Source: Luscinia megarhynchos (lineage: Eukaryota > Chordata > Aves > Passeriformes > Turdidae). Taken from it: a stretch of 64,000 nucleotides of DNA. The notes below the pieces were generated by a model. It ran no database searches, was not told the origin of the DNA, and was given only the letters and a program-made list of their open reading frames with translations. Positions 49,061-62,960 of the stretch are shown one piece after another. The DNA lies in contig CM067566.1 of assembly GCA_034336665.1 (NCBI GenBank), positions 21,248,330-21,312,329 on the forward strand, given 5' to 3'. The position numbers and the translations under genes were made by a program. Numbering within the stretch: the first letter of the stretch is position 1; every line of letters starts with the position of its first letter.

Positions 49061-52000
49061 CAGAAACAAGAGGGAGTTTGCAAAAAAACCCCAGCAACTC
49101 AGAGAAGGGAAGGGCATTGGTGGTCAAAGTTATTTCAGCGAACAAGAGAAAAATGTATTATGAAATATATTTCTCAGTGGTAGTTTTATTCTTGCCTCAC
49201 TCCATATGAAGCAAGAGGTGTGTTCTTGAGGTCATATAAATGTGCTAGAAATTTTAATGTCTTAGAGTAAAAAATCAAGGGCCTTCGTTTATTAATACGT
49301 TTTTTGGAAAATATGCTGCATAATGGAATTTTCATGAGTTTGTCCTTCAGCAGCTATCCCAACACTCCTTATCCTAATCAAGATGTGCAGTTCTTAAATC
49401 CCTGTCTTCATGAATCAACTGCCTCCACGAAAACCTGAGAAAAAAGGAAATATTCTGAGCTGCAGAATGCTGTAATGTGAAACAAATTTCCTCTGATATA
49501 ACTACAGAGCTGTTGGTTTTAACTTCTTATAATTTTGAAGTAATATAATGAACATCTAAGCTCCATGATGCTTATAGCATGTTACAAACACTGAGATTTT
49601 GTAGTCAGTATCAGAGCAGAATCTTCCAAGGTTAAAGGTCATAGAATGAAGAAAGGCAGAAAACCTCAATTTATTGGTAGAGAACATAATGAAAAAGTGC
49701 TCAAGATAGACAATATCAGCTATTTTAGAATTTGAAAAAGCCTCATCTTCTTTAAATAAAGAAAATTGAATTTCCCTATAAGGTGATATTATTACAATTT
49801 AAAAAACACCAAAAAAAAAGGAAGCCATAAAAGCCAGCTGATATTTAAAAAATTCAGTGACAAACACCAGGCATACCTAGTCATATTCACTATGGGCAGC
49901 TGAAACAGCATGACCTTAAAGCCCTTTGAAAGCAGAAGTGGAAAAGAGGGAAATTACAACTTGTTACAAATTTGTCTGAAAGTGAATAAAACGAAACTTG
50001 AGAGTGAGTATAGCAATATTTTTCCATTAAAGGAAAACACTTCAGGACTCTTTCATTTTCAGATAATTTGCCAAGACCAGTATGCAATGTAACACTATTA
50101 GTGCTTGAGACTGCTCTCAGTGAGTCTCACAGAGATACTCTCACAGCTTCTGCCACTGTACAATGACAGAAGAGATAAACACAGCTTCCTCAAATGCTTC
50201 ATCTGTGTTTCATCTTCACTGTTCTGCTGGGAAAACATTTTGACCTTTGCATTGCACAATTTGTTCCAGAGTTTATACCAGTTACAGTCTGCACTCTTGC
50301 AGCATTGCTGAGAGTTTTATTCTTCCATAAAATATACAATGTTTGCCTCTCACAGTTTCTCAAATTAGAATTTTTTCTAAAATCTCTCTGCTACATTTAA
50401 ACAATCCCTGTGATTGCTTTTCCTTAACACTGTCTGAAGGATAACAGCCATAGCATCAGAAACAGCAAAGGTCAGATCCAGATTGCCAGAAGGGACTCCT
50501 GAATCTACATTGGTGATTTTATTCTTACAGTCAGAATCTCAGGCTCACCAAAGGCCATATCCAACCAATTTCACTGTCCAAGATTCCTGGACCTGTACAA
50601 CTTAATTTGGACAAGTTCAGTAGATAAACTTAAGGGTCACTTATGGACTTCCACTGATAATAAGGATAAAACTCCATACCAACAGATGGTTCTGAGTATC
50701 CTCGGAGAAGAGGAAGGGGGAGGAGTTATTGTCCCTTTTTTCAGACAAATCTTTTCATTAAGTAGTGACACCACTCTACCAGTTAGATGTTTTCAGAGTT
50801 TGATGAACAATACATGTTCTCGATAAAATGCAGCAATTGCCCTAATTTTTTATTGAATCCAGCAAAATATAAGTGATGTTAAGACAGTAGCCAGTCATAT
50901 TTCAGAGCAGATAATAGCAAGCTAGTGGTGTTGGCATTATCTAATTTTAAGATAAGTCTACTACAAAATCTAATACATGGTTTTGCAAGTTTCAGTATCA
51001 ACATAACAATGAATTTTTTCCCAGAATAACCTTTTTTTTCCCTTCACAATATTAAGATACACTGAAACTGTGAAAAAACCCCAACCAAACCAAGCCCAAA
51101 ACCTTAGCCCAGTATGGTAGACTTCTGTATACTTACGTATATAGAAAATTATTTGCAATTGAGAATACTCACACTTTGATTCAAAAGAAAATACAGCATA
51201 CATACAGCACATAATCTGGCACATCTGTCCCTTACAAGTTAGATCCTTGCACTACATCCAAGAAAGGTCATATACAGCCAGCTCATGTACACAAGACAGT
51301 ATATGTGATTGAAGTAATGCTACATCCAATCTGATGAGTCTTGCTTCCAGCAGCTATTTGGCACAGTAATATCATGACAGTACACTTTACAAAGGAGAAC
51401 ATTACTACTGCATGCTCTGTTACACAGTGTAGAAAAGCTCAAAAAAGTCTCCTGCTCCTGTAATAATAAACACATTTCTGTAACAAATATAGATCTGCTC
51501 AAAACCTTTATATGAAGCAAGGGGTACAGTGGGATAGAATATTGAACACATTTGCCCTAATATTGAAAACTATACACAAGGCAAAGTAAAATACCTACAA
51601 GCCATACATTTGAGATCTCTGCACATGCCCAGACCTTCCTCTCACAGAGGGAAAGACTGCATTTCAAAATGCTTGCTAACTTTAAAGCAAAGCAATGGCA
51701 AACTAGTGGTTGACACTGACGCTTTCTAAAGGATGAGTAGGAAATTGAAACATTTCTTCAGATATTTAAGTCCTGCAGGAAGAAATAAGGTGTGTGAGAG
51801 GTTGTGCTGTTTGGTTTGCATAGTTGCAAGTAAGGACTTTATAGTTATGGACATGTAATGTCACAGTTTGATTGACAGATCTTTTGAATTAGTAATTATT
51901 TAATTCACTCCAACCTAATGTATAAACTTTATACTTAAAATCTATAGGCATACAGAAGTCTGTTGTAGCAAACTGAGGCTATATTACCACATTATACACA

Positions 52001-54639
52001 AAATTTTATTTGCAAAGCTAAGTATAGTATAGTTAAATTCTTTTGTCTGGATATGTTTTATCTGACCAAGTTAAATAATGAAAGAGTTGTTTATACTATA
52101 CTCGGGGCCTACATTGTCATAGTTCTTAATACAAGTATTTGTATGTCTTTGGCTCATACAGGCCTACAACAGAAAGCTTGTCTCTAGTCTAGACATCTTC
52201 CATATCTTGTTTAGCTATATATCAATCTTAATTACCCTCTTGAAGAAATAATGTAGCCAACTCTAGTGTTAGTTTCAGTTAAACATGAGAATGTTCAAAA
52301 CAATGAAATTTTTGTCAGTCTGCTTTAGTGTAGGAGCCTCGAGAAAACTTACACGTGAAAGCTTTTTTTTTTTTCTCAGATTGATGATAGAACCTCTGTC
52401 AGACTAGACAATGGAAATAGAATTTCATGTTAAACAATAGAAGTAGCTCAGAGATCGTTTAAAAGTCATGCAGAAGGTCTTTGAGGTCTGTTCAGATTTG
52501 GGCTTTGATAACAGTTCTCACCATCTGGGTATCTGGGTCAGAAATTGGCTACTGCAGACCAGAATTCTGCAAAACCTTTTACAATTTAGGTAGTAACTAT
52601 GCATCAGAAAAATATAAATTAATTTGCATTTTACTAACTTAGTTGTGTGCCATCATCAGACTATACAGAGCATTCAGTGGGTCAAAATGGCTGTAAAGAT
52701 TAAAGCTCATACTCTCTGTGTGTGATCTTTGGGTGTTTGAGACCAAATTCAAGTTTCTGTCATACAAAACAAGGATAAGAAATTTGAAATTCTAGGATAT
52801 TGTCCTAGGAGGAGGGCATGCTGGAGGAATACCACAGACCAGAATATTTGGTCCAATAAAGTCTCTCTCATTTTCTTGAAAATGCCTTCAGTTTTCCTTA
52901 ATTCAGAAGAAGAACAATTTTGTTTTCTCTGAATATTTCTCAGTACTTAGGAAACCTCTTCTGATGCCCTTCTCTTTCTGAGAAAGATTCTATATGAGCA
53001 ATAAAACAGCTACTTCTAGCTATTTCTTGCTACTTCTAGCAATCAGATTGCAATATATTGATTGGGATATTTATTTATATTCTTATTTTTTCTTTGAGAG
53101 GATTTACCCCTGGAATTCTTCCTACCTACAATTTTCTGTTACTGAAAACAAAATAACAACTGCATTTTTAAGCTGTACTCTGTAATTCAAAGACATATTG
53201 GAATGCTGAGGTGTTGAGCAAGAAGATTATTTTACATTTATTCTTATCTACATATATAGATCTTTATGTTATATTTTTTATTTATTGTAAATCTTTCCAG
53301 TAGTCCACCTGAGAGATTCTATTTTCTTCAATTTGAACGGAGTTAGAACATTTTTTTAGTAGAGTAACTCTTGATTTACACAAGTGTAAGATAAACAACT
53401 CTATAAAACAAGCATTACTGACAAAAAAAAATTATCTATCACTTTGTAATGTTAAAATGGAAGCATCTTGAGGCACTGTAAAGTATGATCAATTCATGCT
53501 GTTATAATTGAGCATTGCTCTAAGTTATACCTTGAGTTCTATAAATTTTTGATTGTAGAAAAGCAGAATTATTTTCTGTACAATCATCCATTCACTTTTA
53601 GTTATTTTAAATTGATGTTTGTTTCACAACAGAAGGATGCCTAAGATTATACATATTTTGAAAATAGTCTAGATAAAAACAAGTATTCCCATTTTAAAAC
53701 CACTAAAATGTAATTTCTGTATGGCATATATCTTGCCATATGTTTGCTGCATAGTATACTCTTATGATTGTCATCTACAATATTACCTGATTTCTTCAAG
53801 TTCCCAACCTTGAATTAAATTTCTGTGCAAGACACTTTTTCAACAAGTCACTATCAGCTTTCACGTGATATTCATGACAAAATTCAGAAGTCTGCTTCAC
53901 ATGCAGCTAAATCTTTCTGAATCTAAATACAGACAATATTATTTAAGCTCCCTTAATATTATTTTGTTTTAGTGCAAGACTAGCCTTGCAAGCTACAAGT
54001 GAGGCATATTGGGTTTTAATGTAATGTAAAGTGTTCTGGTCTGGACAGCCAATGATAAATTTGGATTAATTTGTGTCAAAAATAAATGAATTCTTTGGGG
54101 TCTTGTAAAAACTACTTATGGAGATGCAGAAATTATCTAAATATGGGAAAATAAACAGATCAAACCATGTAAAGGATCAGGGCAATTGTTAATATTCTTT
54201 TCCTCAACAACCTGTAGATGGTTCTAATTACTTTATATTTGATCTTCAATCATTTTGTATAATTAGGAAGCTTAAACATGGCTATTGAGTATATATTTCT
54301 GTTCATTAACATAATTCTATCTACAGAGATTTGTTTGTTTGGGTTTTTCTGTTTGGTTTGGTTGTTTTTATTTTTTACACTCAAAGGGGGAAAATAGAAA
54401 CAACAGACTTTGTAGTGCTATGCACATATTACATTGGTTCCAAGTTTTCTCTTTGTTTTCAACTTAGTCAACATATAAATATTTATTTAAATGCTTACTT
54501 AAAATTTTAAATATTTACATAATGTTTTTATCAGTATTAGTTGCTGTGTTCTAATGCAGAATAATCTTGAAAGCAGAATCAAGCACTTTACAATAACATA
54601 GTCAGAGAATAAAAATGAAGGAATCTTCAAATTCCTGAG
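49061..54639. other. AT-rich non-coding stretch, nothing recognised
   Basis: No gene, RNA gene or repeat family is visible. A 12 bp direct repeat lies at 53009-53040. Confidence 0.5.
53009..53040. repeat. 12 bp direct repeat, GCTACTTCTAGC x2 (period 20)
   Basis: GCTACTTCTAGC occurs at 53009-53020 and 53029-53040, separated by TATTTCTT. It is a local duplication. Confidence 0.9.
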
Positions 54640-55080
54640 CTCTGCCCAACTTCATTAACTCATCAGCTTCATCCAGGATCAATGAGACCTACCTGCAGTG
54701 CACAGTGGAGGATGAAGCAAAGAGCAAATCTAGTGAAGGCCACCAGAATTGAAAAGCTTCCATTGGTACAGTACTGGGCTCAAACAGGCACCAGTGGCAG
54801 CAGCCTGGCTGCAGACTGGACATGCTGCTTCCAGGACAGCAGTTGATATTGCTGCAGGGGCTGCATTTGCACAACCACCAGCTTTGCTCAGCATCGTTTC
54901 TGACATCTTAATGTAGCTCCTGTATGCAGTTATATCCCAGCAAGCTGTGGATGGGATGTTCATGGCTGAATCCTTTCCCAACAGCAGCATTACTGAGTTC
55001 CTCTGTAGCATTCCCCCAGACACATTTAATAGGGTAGATCTTTCATTGTGAATGCCTGCCACTCTTCAAGCAATAAGAGT
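54640..55080 (-). other. Unidentified GC-richer block with a 110-codon minus-strand frame
   Basis: This block is visibly richer in G and C than its flanks. The minus strand carries a frame of 110 codons (55062-54730) whose conceptual product is not low-complexity (for example RNSVMLLLGKDSAMNIPST and an alanine/cysteine-rich second half). No domain, signal peptide or known family is recognised. A second frame (54874-54689) overlaps it. No convincing splice sites or polyadenylation signal frame it. It may be a decayed retrocopy, a piece of an unrecognised repeat, or chance. I assign no function. Confidence 0.25.
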
Positions 55081-56199
55081 TCACTACACTGAAATTAAGG
55101 AAAAAGACTCACCAGTTCTAAGATATGCCAAGAAGTATTAGCAAGGTGGGTCCTACCTTCTATGTACCATTTTAACATAAAATGAATCATTTTATTTTGT
55201 GCAAAGCTTCTTCATCCAGGTTCAGGTCTATCCTCTCCTTGAAATTTTTTCCAAGACCACTGCGGTAGGTAACAAATTTTATTTTTCTCAATGCCTTCTA
55301 CTTGCCTTGTTTTTCCAGTTTGCCTCACCATATATTTCAGCACTCTCCTAAGAAAAACTGCACACTCCCCTCCTGCATTCTCATCTTCAGTCATTGTAGT
55401 CCTTTGGAGCATCAGACTTTACGTCTGTCACAGCTAAAAGACCATTTCTATTTTTCTTTAGGCTGTTGATGATGTTCTGAGGACACACACAACTTATTGA
55501 ATATGTTACTCATCATAGTAAAATGAGAATTGTTTAAATATGATTTCAACTGGTGAAGTAATTGTAAATATTGCTAATGAAAGCCATGAACAAATATTTG
55601 TATTTCTGTATTTAGCAATCTCTGAATTGTGGTTTTATGTCACACAGGCAGTTTTCTGTTAGAAATTAAAAGGGAATGTAATGAATTATTTATGCTACTG
55701 TAAATCACTTTTTAGTGATAATGAACTTCAGAGATCCCAATTTTTCTTTCTGTATCTGGTCAGCTATGAATGGAACCTGATTCAAATCAAAATTTCAGAT
55801 TGCACAAACCTGAAACAAATAGAGGACAGAAAGAAAAACAGAATCTTGCTTCTTCATCTAAGTTAGATGTGCATTTAAGAAAAAGAACAAAAACAAACAG
55901 CAAAATCTTCATCAATAATATTTTAAAAATGCTAATTCACTTCTAATATTTAGATGGAGTAATGTCAAATAAAGTAGTTTAAAATATTTGCAATCTCTCC
56001 AGCATCACTTTTTTCCAGTTTTAGTTCCCTTTAGTTACTGCTATAATTATATTTACATAAAAATATCATACATTTACAAAAGCCAGTACTGGGTTTTCAA
56101 AATTGTAAGGGTAGAAATTACTCTCCCATTTGACATTTTTGACTGCCACAACACCAAAAAGGACCTTATAATACCCAGCTTTTAAATGGGTCATCCAGG
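55081..56199. other. AT-rich non-coding stretch, nothing recognised
   Basis: No gene or repeat family is visible. Confidence 0.5.
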
Positions 56200-56560
56200 T
56201 AATAGTGCAGCATGGCAGGAACTGATTGGTTATTGTGTTGTGGGGCCAGTGTCAGAAGCAATCTGTGGACAATTTCTGTCGAGGACAAGGTTTCAGATTT
56301 TGAACTCTGCTGGTTAAACAGAGTTACTGCTGTGAGTCTTTATTAAGGTTGAACAAGTGGAATCTGCTGATCTGCCAGTTGTTCCAAGAGACTGTGCTCC
56401 CGTTGTGAGAACACTTCACCTCTTTATGCACGAGTGACCCTCTCGTGGGATCCTGCTGCGAGTTGTGAATGGGGCTGTTGCAACAGGCTGCCAGCAGAAC
56501 TCTAAGCAATGGAAATCCTAGCCAAGCTTTTGCAATTATGGGCAGCAATACTGAATTTTA
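56200..56560 (-). other. Unidentified block, possible LTR remnant
   Basis: The block is less AT-rich than its surroundings. On the minus strand it has AATAAA at 56344-56339 followed by GACTCACAGCAGTAACTC, an arrangement reminiscent of an LTR polyadenylation region, with GC-richer sequence upstream (gatcccacgagagggtcac). No target duplication, primer-binding site or TG...CA ends are identified, so the call is speculative. Confidence 0.25.
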
Positions 56561-57756
56561 AAGTCTGTTTTAAAATTACCACACTGTTTCATAAAACCTA
56601 CCACTGATTACTTGGTTTCCCAGCTAAATTTTATTATTGTGGACATCAAATAACTTTAATTAGCCAAATCTATTTATGGGAAGGCTTTTATGCACTTCAG
56701 ACAAAAATCCATATATAGTCATTGCACTAATTATTTCCTTCTAGTTTTTTTTTTTTCTGTGAAACATATAGCTGACAACGAGAATACTGTATTACAAACA
56801 CATTTGCTTGGAGGAAATTTCTACACCTGGCCAGTTCTTTCTCTATGAGATGGTGATAAAACTGCTTTTTTGGTAAATTTGATTGCAAATAACCCTCCAA
56901 AAATAACCACAAATTGTAATAAGAATTAACACTCTTTTATGCATTTTTCCAGTGATGCCTCCATTGCTATAGTCCCTAGAGACCATAGTTCTGTTTCTGG
57001 AAGACCTAAATGTTGATGGTTGTACAGAATGGAGGAACACCTCCCAGCTTCTTCCTTGGCAGAGTGAATGATGGTGAGTTTATACTTGCAGAGTGTTCCA
57101 GCATGGAAAATTATATTCTCAATTATGTGCATTTGAACTCTCCATTATTTCTGCAAAATACTGGTAACTTGAGAAGAATTACTCCATTTGGCAAATTATA
57201 CACACTTTGCAAACCTATAGCATTTAATTATATATGTGACAAAACCAAAACATTTTTTGTTGGTTTTGTTTTTTGTCATTCACATATATTTTTCTTTTGC
57301 TTACGGTGGCAAAATACATCTTAGAGATATATAATTCCTTAGTTAAAATGAGAAATACAACTGTTTTGTAGAAATAAGACAGATGACTGAAAAAAACAAG
57401 TTTGTAAAGAATAAGAAATATCAGCATAATTTTATGGAGTAATAAGCTCATCTCTGCTTGTGTGTCTCTGTGTATCCTCATGAATGCAGTGTTAACTGTT
57501 TTCCAGAGAAGGAGGGTGCGTGATCAACAACTTAAATGCTTAAGGGGTGAATGCACAGAGCTAAATCTGCTTTTAAAACTTCTAAGAGACAGTCTCACAC
57601 TATCTATGTATTTTAAATAGTACTGGGTGGTGGCACAGTCTGGGACAATATGTATGTTTCTGATCTTTCACATATTCTCTAATTTTTTTATTATGTTTCA
57701 CATAGCTCTCTGTTGCCATTATTCAGCACCAGGATTTGGTGAGAAAGATCTTCACG

Positions 57757-57781
57757 TTAATCTGATTACATTAATCTGATT
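57757..57781. repeat. 11 bp tandem duplication, TTAATCTGATT x2 (period 14)
   Basis: TTAATCTGATT occurs at 57757-57767 and 57771-57781, separated by ACA. Confidence 0.85.
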
Positions 57782-58691
57782 TTAAACTAAGTTCCTGCAA
57801 CATATATCTGAAACATCCTTTGTGGGAAGTAATTTTGACATACAGAATGGAGATATAAATGTAAATCATGGCATGACTATTTAGCTGACTTGTCTCTTTT
57901 CATTTGATTATGGATCTTTATTTCATGACCTCTCCAGTTTAAAAACATGTGTGTGTTTACTTCTTTATCTTCATCTCGTTTTTAAAATATGTCAAATTTC
58001 AAGTAGGTCCTTATCTGAATTATCCTATATTCTATCATTGTCACCAATAAAATTCAATACAATTATCCATTTCTATCTGTTTAATACTTTTTTTACATCA
58101 AATTATTTATTTGTGCTGATAACATGACTGTGCCTATTTCTCATGCATGTGACATTTACATCCCTGAGTAGAATCAAGGGGCCTCTCAGTTTGGCTATAA
58201 GCTGTAGAATGGAATTGAAATGGCTCTCAGGTGTTGGAGGTTTTACTGAAATTGTATAGAGCCTTAGGTCAGAATTAGAAAGGAATTGTAGAAGAGCTGG
58301 AGGAAAGATCTAACCTTCCCTATATTTTGGTCAGGTATAATGCAATTGTGTTCATTTAATCAATTTTAACTATCTCACATAAATTTCTGCAGTAATCACC
58401 TCCTGTACTCAGTTGCTAAGACCAGTTCACATTCTGTTTACCAGAGCTGCACTTTGTAGGAGCACTGTGGATGTTTGGGCACTTGATTTCTGAAATAAGC
58501 TTTCCCTGCTTTAAATAAAATGCACCACAAGTATTTAATTTTTTTTTCGATTTTATTTATATGAATAGATTTTATGGGTGTTTTTAATGACTTAATTTTT
58601 ATATTATTCTTTCTGATTCAGAGTTGCTTTTCATGTTCTTACCAAGTTTCAGGATTCATTACTAAGATGCCATTTGTTGATGATGAGAGAG

Positions 58692-58765
58692 TTCTATAAA
58701 TGTAACATAATTTTGTTTGTTATTTGAAGAAAATTCTATATATGTAACATAATTTGATTGTTAAT
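58692..58765. repeat. Imperfect 32 bp direct repeat (period 42)
   Basis: The segment starting TTCTATAAATGTAACATAAT at 58692 recurs as TTCTATATATGTAACATAAT at 58734. The likeness continues through a TTTG/TTGTTA part. A few mismatches separate the copies, so the duplication is older than the perfect ones elsewhere in the window. Confidence 0.85.
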
Positions 58766-61700
58766 AGACTGTGAAATCATTAACTACCTCACAAGATTAC
58801 TGATAAAAATGTCATTATGTTTCTCTCTTCTGGCCTACTACAATTAGGAGAATAACCATCATCTTTAGAAAGGAGTATCTAAAGTGTGTTTGTTATATGT
58901 TGATAGTTTATTGATACAAACATTCCCAAATGTATCTTTTGTTTATTGTTTGCCGTGTGAATTCTAAATATTTTTCATTAATTTGCCTGAATCAAGAAGA
59001 TTATCAGGGTGATAGCCACACCTTTGATTTTCAGTGCCCATTTATTCCTGTTAAATTAATAGAACAGGTATAATCCTTCCAGCTCCCGTGGTAGAGCTTT
59101 GAGGTTGGATAATGAGAACATGTATAATGACATTCTTTAAAGAGCAAAAATTACAGCTAAGTAATTTTCTCTTCCAGGTATAATATTGCAATCTCTTGAG
59201 TTTGGGCAGCACTGTCATTAAATATGCAGATATGTTACTATGGTGCCACCTTTTCCTTCAAATTGAGTTTCAGGGATAACTGAAAAACTTTTAAGGATTC
59301 AATACAGTTTCATTCAATCTCAGAAGTGAAAATTGCAAAGGAGTTAAGAAATTACTATCAAAATCTTCTGAACCTAAACAGAAAAGTTTTATCAAAGGTA
59401 CATTTAATTCAAGATTTTTTTTTTTACATTAACTCCATTTTCTTTCTTTTAATTCATAGTTTATCACTGTCATTCCCTACATATACATCTCTGTGCTGGG
59501 AGCATCTTCTTTTAATTAATTCAATGCATCTAACATTAGTTATTTCTCTCATGAAGTCAAGGAACCTGTTAATGAGTCTTCTAGAGCAATGTGTCAATTT
59601 TTAAAGTCCATTAACTTTCTATGACTTTTCGCATACTAACACTCATTATGAAATTATTTCCCCTGATCTTGAAATCCAATTTAAATTCCAACCATGAATT
59701 TTCGGTGATGGAACATGTTTTTTAATTGCTCCATCTTTCTATGCTCAGTACAGAACTCAGATAAGAAGTTGCATGTTATATTTTTAAGGTCTCACACATT
59801 TTCAATGACAAATGATTAACATGAGAAAAAATTCATAGTTATGACACTCAAAGTTTTCAGAAAATAAAGGTTCCTCTAGAATTTTTTATTATTTCAGATG
59901 TATTGTTACTGACATTTTCTTACAATCTTTTCGTTAAAACTTTCTTAGTTCCAAAGGCTACGAGTACAAAGCCCAGCAGATCTTCCAAAATTATTCCCCT
60001 ATGTCAGATTTTGTGTCTGATCCACAGAGAAGAAATATCATCTTCCTTTGCTCGGTCTCTTGAAGAATGCCACTTTTATTCTTTGTCATGTCAGGACTGC
60101 ATATGCATATCCATGAGATTTACCATGCAAAGGACAGGAAGAAAATCTAAATTAGCTTTAAATCCTTATTTCCAAGTCTAGTTGATGGTTTTGATAAGCT
60201 TCAGTCTCTCTGCAAAGCCCTGATTTGGCCACAGAACCACTCTCTTTTAGGTTTTTGACCAGAAAGAAAACCAGAATGTGTGATCCAGATAAAGCAGAAG
60301 TGTGACAGTGTGTCCTCCAGTCTAGTTTAACTGATAACCAGAATTCCAGGATACACAAAACCTGTACTTACAGGTGAATTTAAATGCAAAAGTCATAACT
60401 GGCACATAAATTTCACAGAAGTTCCAGTATTCAATACAACCCTAAACATTCCACTGAACATTTGAATAAAGCACTGAAGAAAACCCACATACCTGCAGGA
60501 AATAACCAGACCATGTGGAAGTCTGTCCCAGGGTTTTTAATCATAGCAGAACCAAGCAACCAATTCCCAGAGTTTTGAGCAACAAATTTACTATTTATCT
60601 TCATTTCTTGATGAAAAGTCACTGCAACCTAGTAAGATTTCAAAATTTAGTAGGAGATGCTTTACTTTAAACTGAGTGTTTGTGGAACTGAAACAATTTT
60701 CATACTGAAACCACACTCAAATATGAAGATGTAGTTTGCCAAAATCTGCATTTTTGTTTATTTGTTTTCGGTAAACATAAATTTTCAGTTACTTTGGAAA
60801 AAAAAAGATTAATTGAGATGGATGTAAATTTAGTCACAGGGAGATACCACTGGTAGGTGGGTTTCACTATGTTCAGGAGCTTTATTTTATTTTTTTGAAG
60901 AATGAACCTGAGACAACAGTGGATACAACTTTGACAGTAATGGAAGAACCAAAGATCCCCCTTGAACTATGCTGCAGCTGGGTTTCCCTTTGGGTCACAC
61001 AATGGTGGCCATTTATTCCTTTCTGCTCTGCTTTATGAACCAATGTTATGTATCTTGGAGTACCAATAAGAAGTGCTCCATTTTCCCTGGCATGGAGGGA
61101 ATTAGGTATAATCTTCATCATAGCACCCCATCAAGGAATGTGATAGTGTCATAGAGAGTTAAAAACATAAGATTATAAGATAATAGAAATGGGTAAATTC
61201 CCATTTGTGAGTTTTTGTTACACTCACTTTCAAACCATCTCTAAATCAACAGAGCTGCTGCTCAAGTTGTCTTCAGTTTCATTAAGATCTAGTTTTATTA
61301 TATTGATGTGCCAGGAGCAATTGTATCTGCCAAAATAATGCTGATAGTTAAATCTATGCTTGAACTACAGTTGCCCTGAAATTAAAACTGGAAAACAAAA
61401 ACAACCCTATAATTAATATGTCAGATCTTATTAGATCTTGAAAACTGGCTATACTTCATTTTGAGGCTGGCAAAAATGATGAATATTATCTGTACACAGT
61501 TAAACACCCATGACACTTTTGTTCCTTATATGGTTTCCATATAATGATACATTTCACTTTTTGCCAGGGATATAAACAGGGCAACTAATCAGATTTGGCA
61601 TGGCATTTAACTGGTCTTGTACACACTTTTTTTTCAGTAAAACCTTCCATTCCATTTAAATAATTACCTTCAATCACAGCTTATATTATTTATTTCTATT

Positions 61701-62874
61701 TAGGAGGTAAAAATTTGGATTTCCCTTTGGTTGTGCACGAAATCTGCAGCTTCTATAGTAAAAGTGAGAGCAGCAGTGCAAACTGCTTAGTTCTACTACT
61801 AGTACCGTTGATTGACTGCTGTTTGAATGATGAAAAATTAACAGCTGCCTTTATTTGCTCTCAGACAGACAATTGGATCTTTTTCTGAATATCAGTGAAT
61901 TGGGTGCCATCACTCTTCAAAGCTGCAATAGGTTCAACTCTCATGTGCATTGTTTATAAAAACATCCCCATCACAGTCTGGAGAGGGCACTCACTGCTGC
62001 TCCATGTGGGGTCTCTGGGAGACACCACCAGAGCATCCCAGGGCATCCTGTCAACATCTCTGAAGAAAACTCTGCACCTGGTTTTCACATCAGGGATCCC
62101 TTAGTTACAATCCGTTTCTGGTTTTCTTTTTTTTAAGTCATTCTATACTAATTCAAGTAAGGTTTTTCAATTTAATGGATTTATGAGGAAATTGTGAAAA
62201 CCATGGCGTCAATACAGAAGAAATATATTTTTTAGTTCCTCTTAGAAGGGGAGAAGTTGTTCCTTCATCCAGGGGAACAAAACCTTTTTTTCAATATAAG
62301 GTAACAATTCTACTAAAATTTGCATAGAACTACATCCATATCCACAAATCCTTTACAAAGAGGAATAACCTACATGACAGTAGGACTTTTATATACTGTA
62401 CATCAAAACAGACAATGATAACTTGTATAAAATCTATTGCTATCTTCCTATATTTTAACTTTTTATAGGAGTTGGGCTAGTTTTCAAGCATTTTCTGAAA
62501 ATTAACCAATACCTCATATTAATAAAATAATTATTTTCATGTTCACTTCTCAAAGTTCATCTGACTTCACAAACTAGTAAACAATTTGTCTATAATGAGA
62601 TTGCTGGAATTACTCTGATTTATTATTTAGTGTTACTTGTTTAGTAATACTGAATGGGCTCATGGTATCCAGTTTTAGAGCTTTCTTCTATACAAACTCA
62701 ATAAAATATTTTACTTAAAATATCTACATAGTACCCAGTCTGATGACGAATAGCTAAGGTTATATAGAAATGAAATGTATTTTAAATATAGATGAGATCT
62801 ATAAGGAAATATGTATGTGTATATTAACATACCATAACATAACATATTTTAAAGACATTTTAGAACAAAAGAAT

Positions 62875-62960
62875 GCTAAACTGAAGCTGAGCTGGGGAAG
62901 CTTTAGGTTGAATATTAGTAAGGTTCTTTACCCAGAGAGTGGCTCCCCAGTTTGGTCTAC
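62875..62960 (+). mobile_element. CR1 LINE internal scrap
   Basis: About 85 bp of sense-strand CR1 3' region: gagctggggaagctttagg, ttgaatattagtaaggttc, acccagagagtggctcccc. Both ends are truncated; there is no tail. Confidence 0.75.

Larger units (their letters stand above)
56561..62874. other. AT-rich non-coding stretch, nothing recognised
   Basis: No gene or interspersed repeat is recognised. Local duplications at 57757-57781 and 58692-58765 are listed separately. Open frames of up to 104 codons (57010-57324, plus) overlap antisense frames and show no domain. Confidence 0.5.

Noticed and set aside
57010..57324. 104-codon plus-strand frame
   Set aside because: There is no recognisable domain, no supporting splice or promoter signal and AT-driven composition. 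A chance frame of this length is expected in 64 kb.
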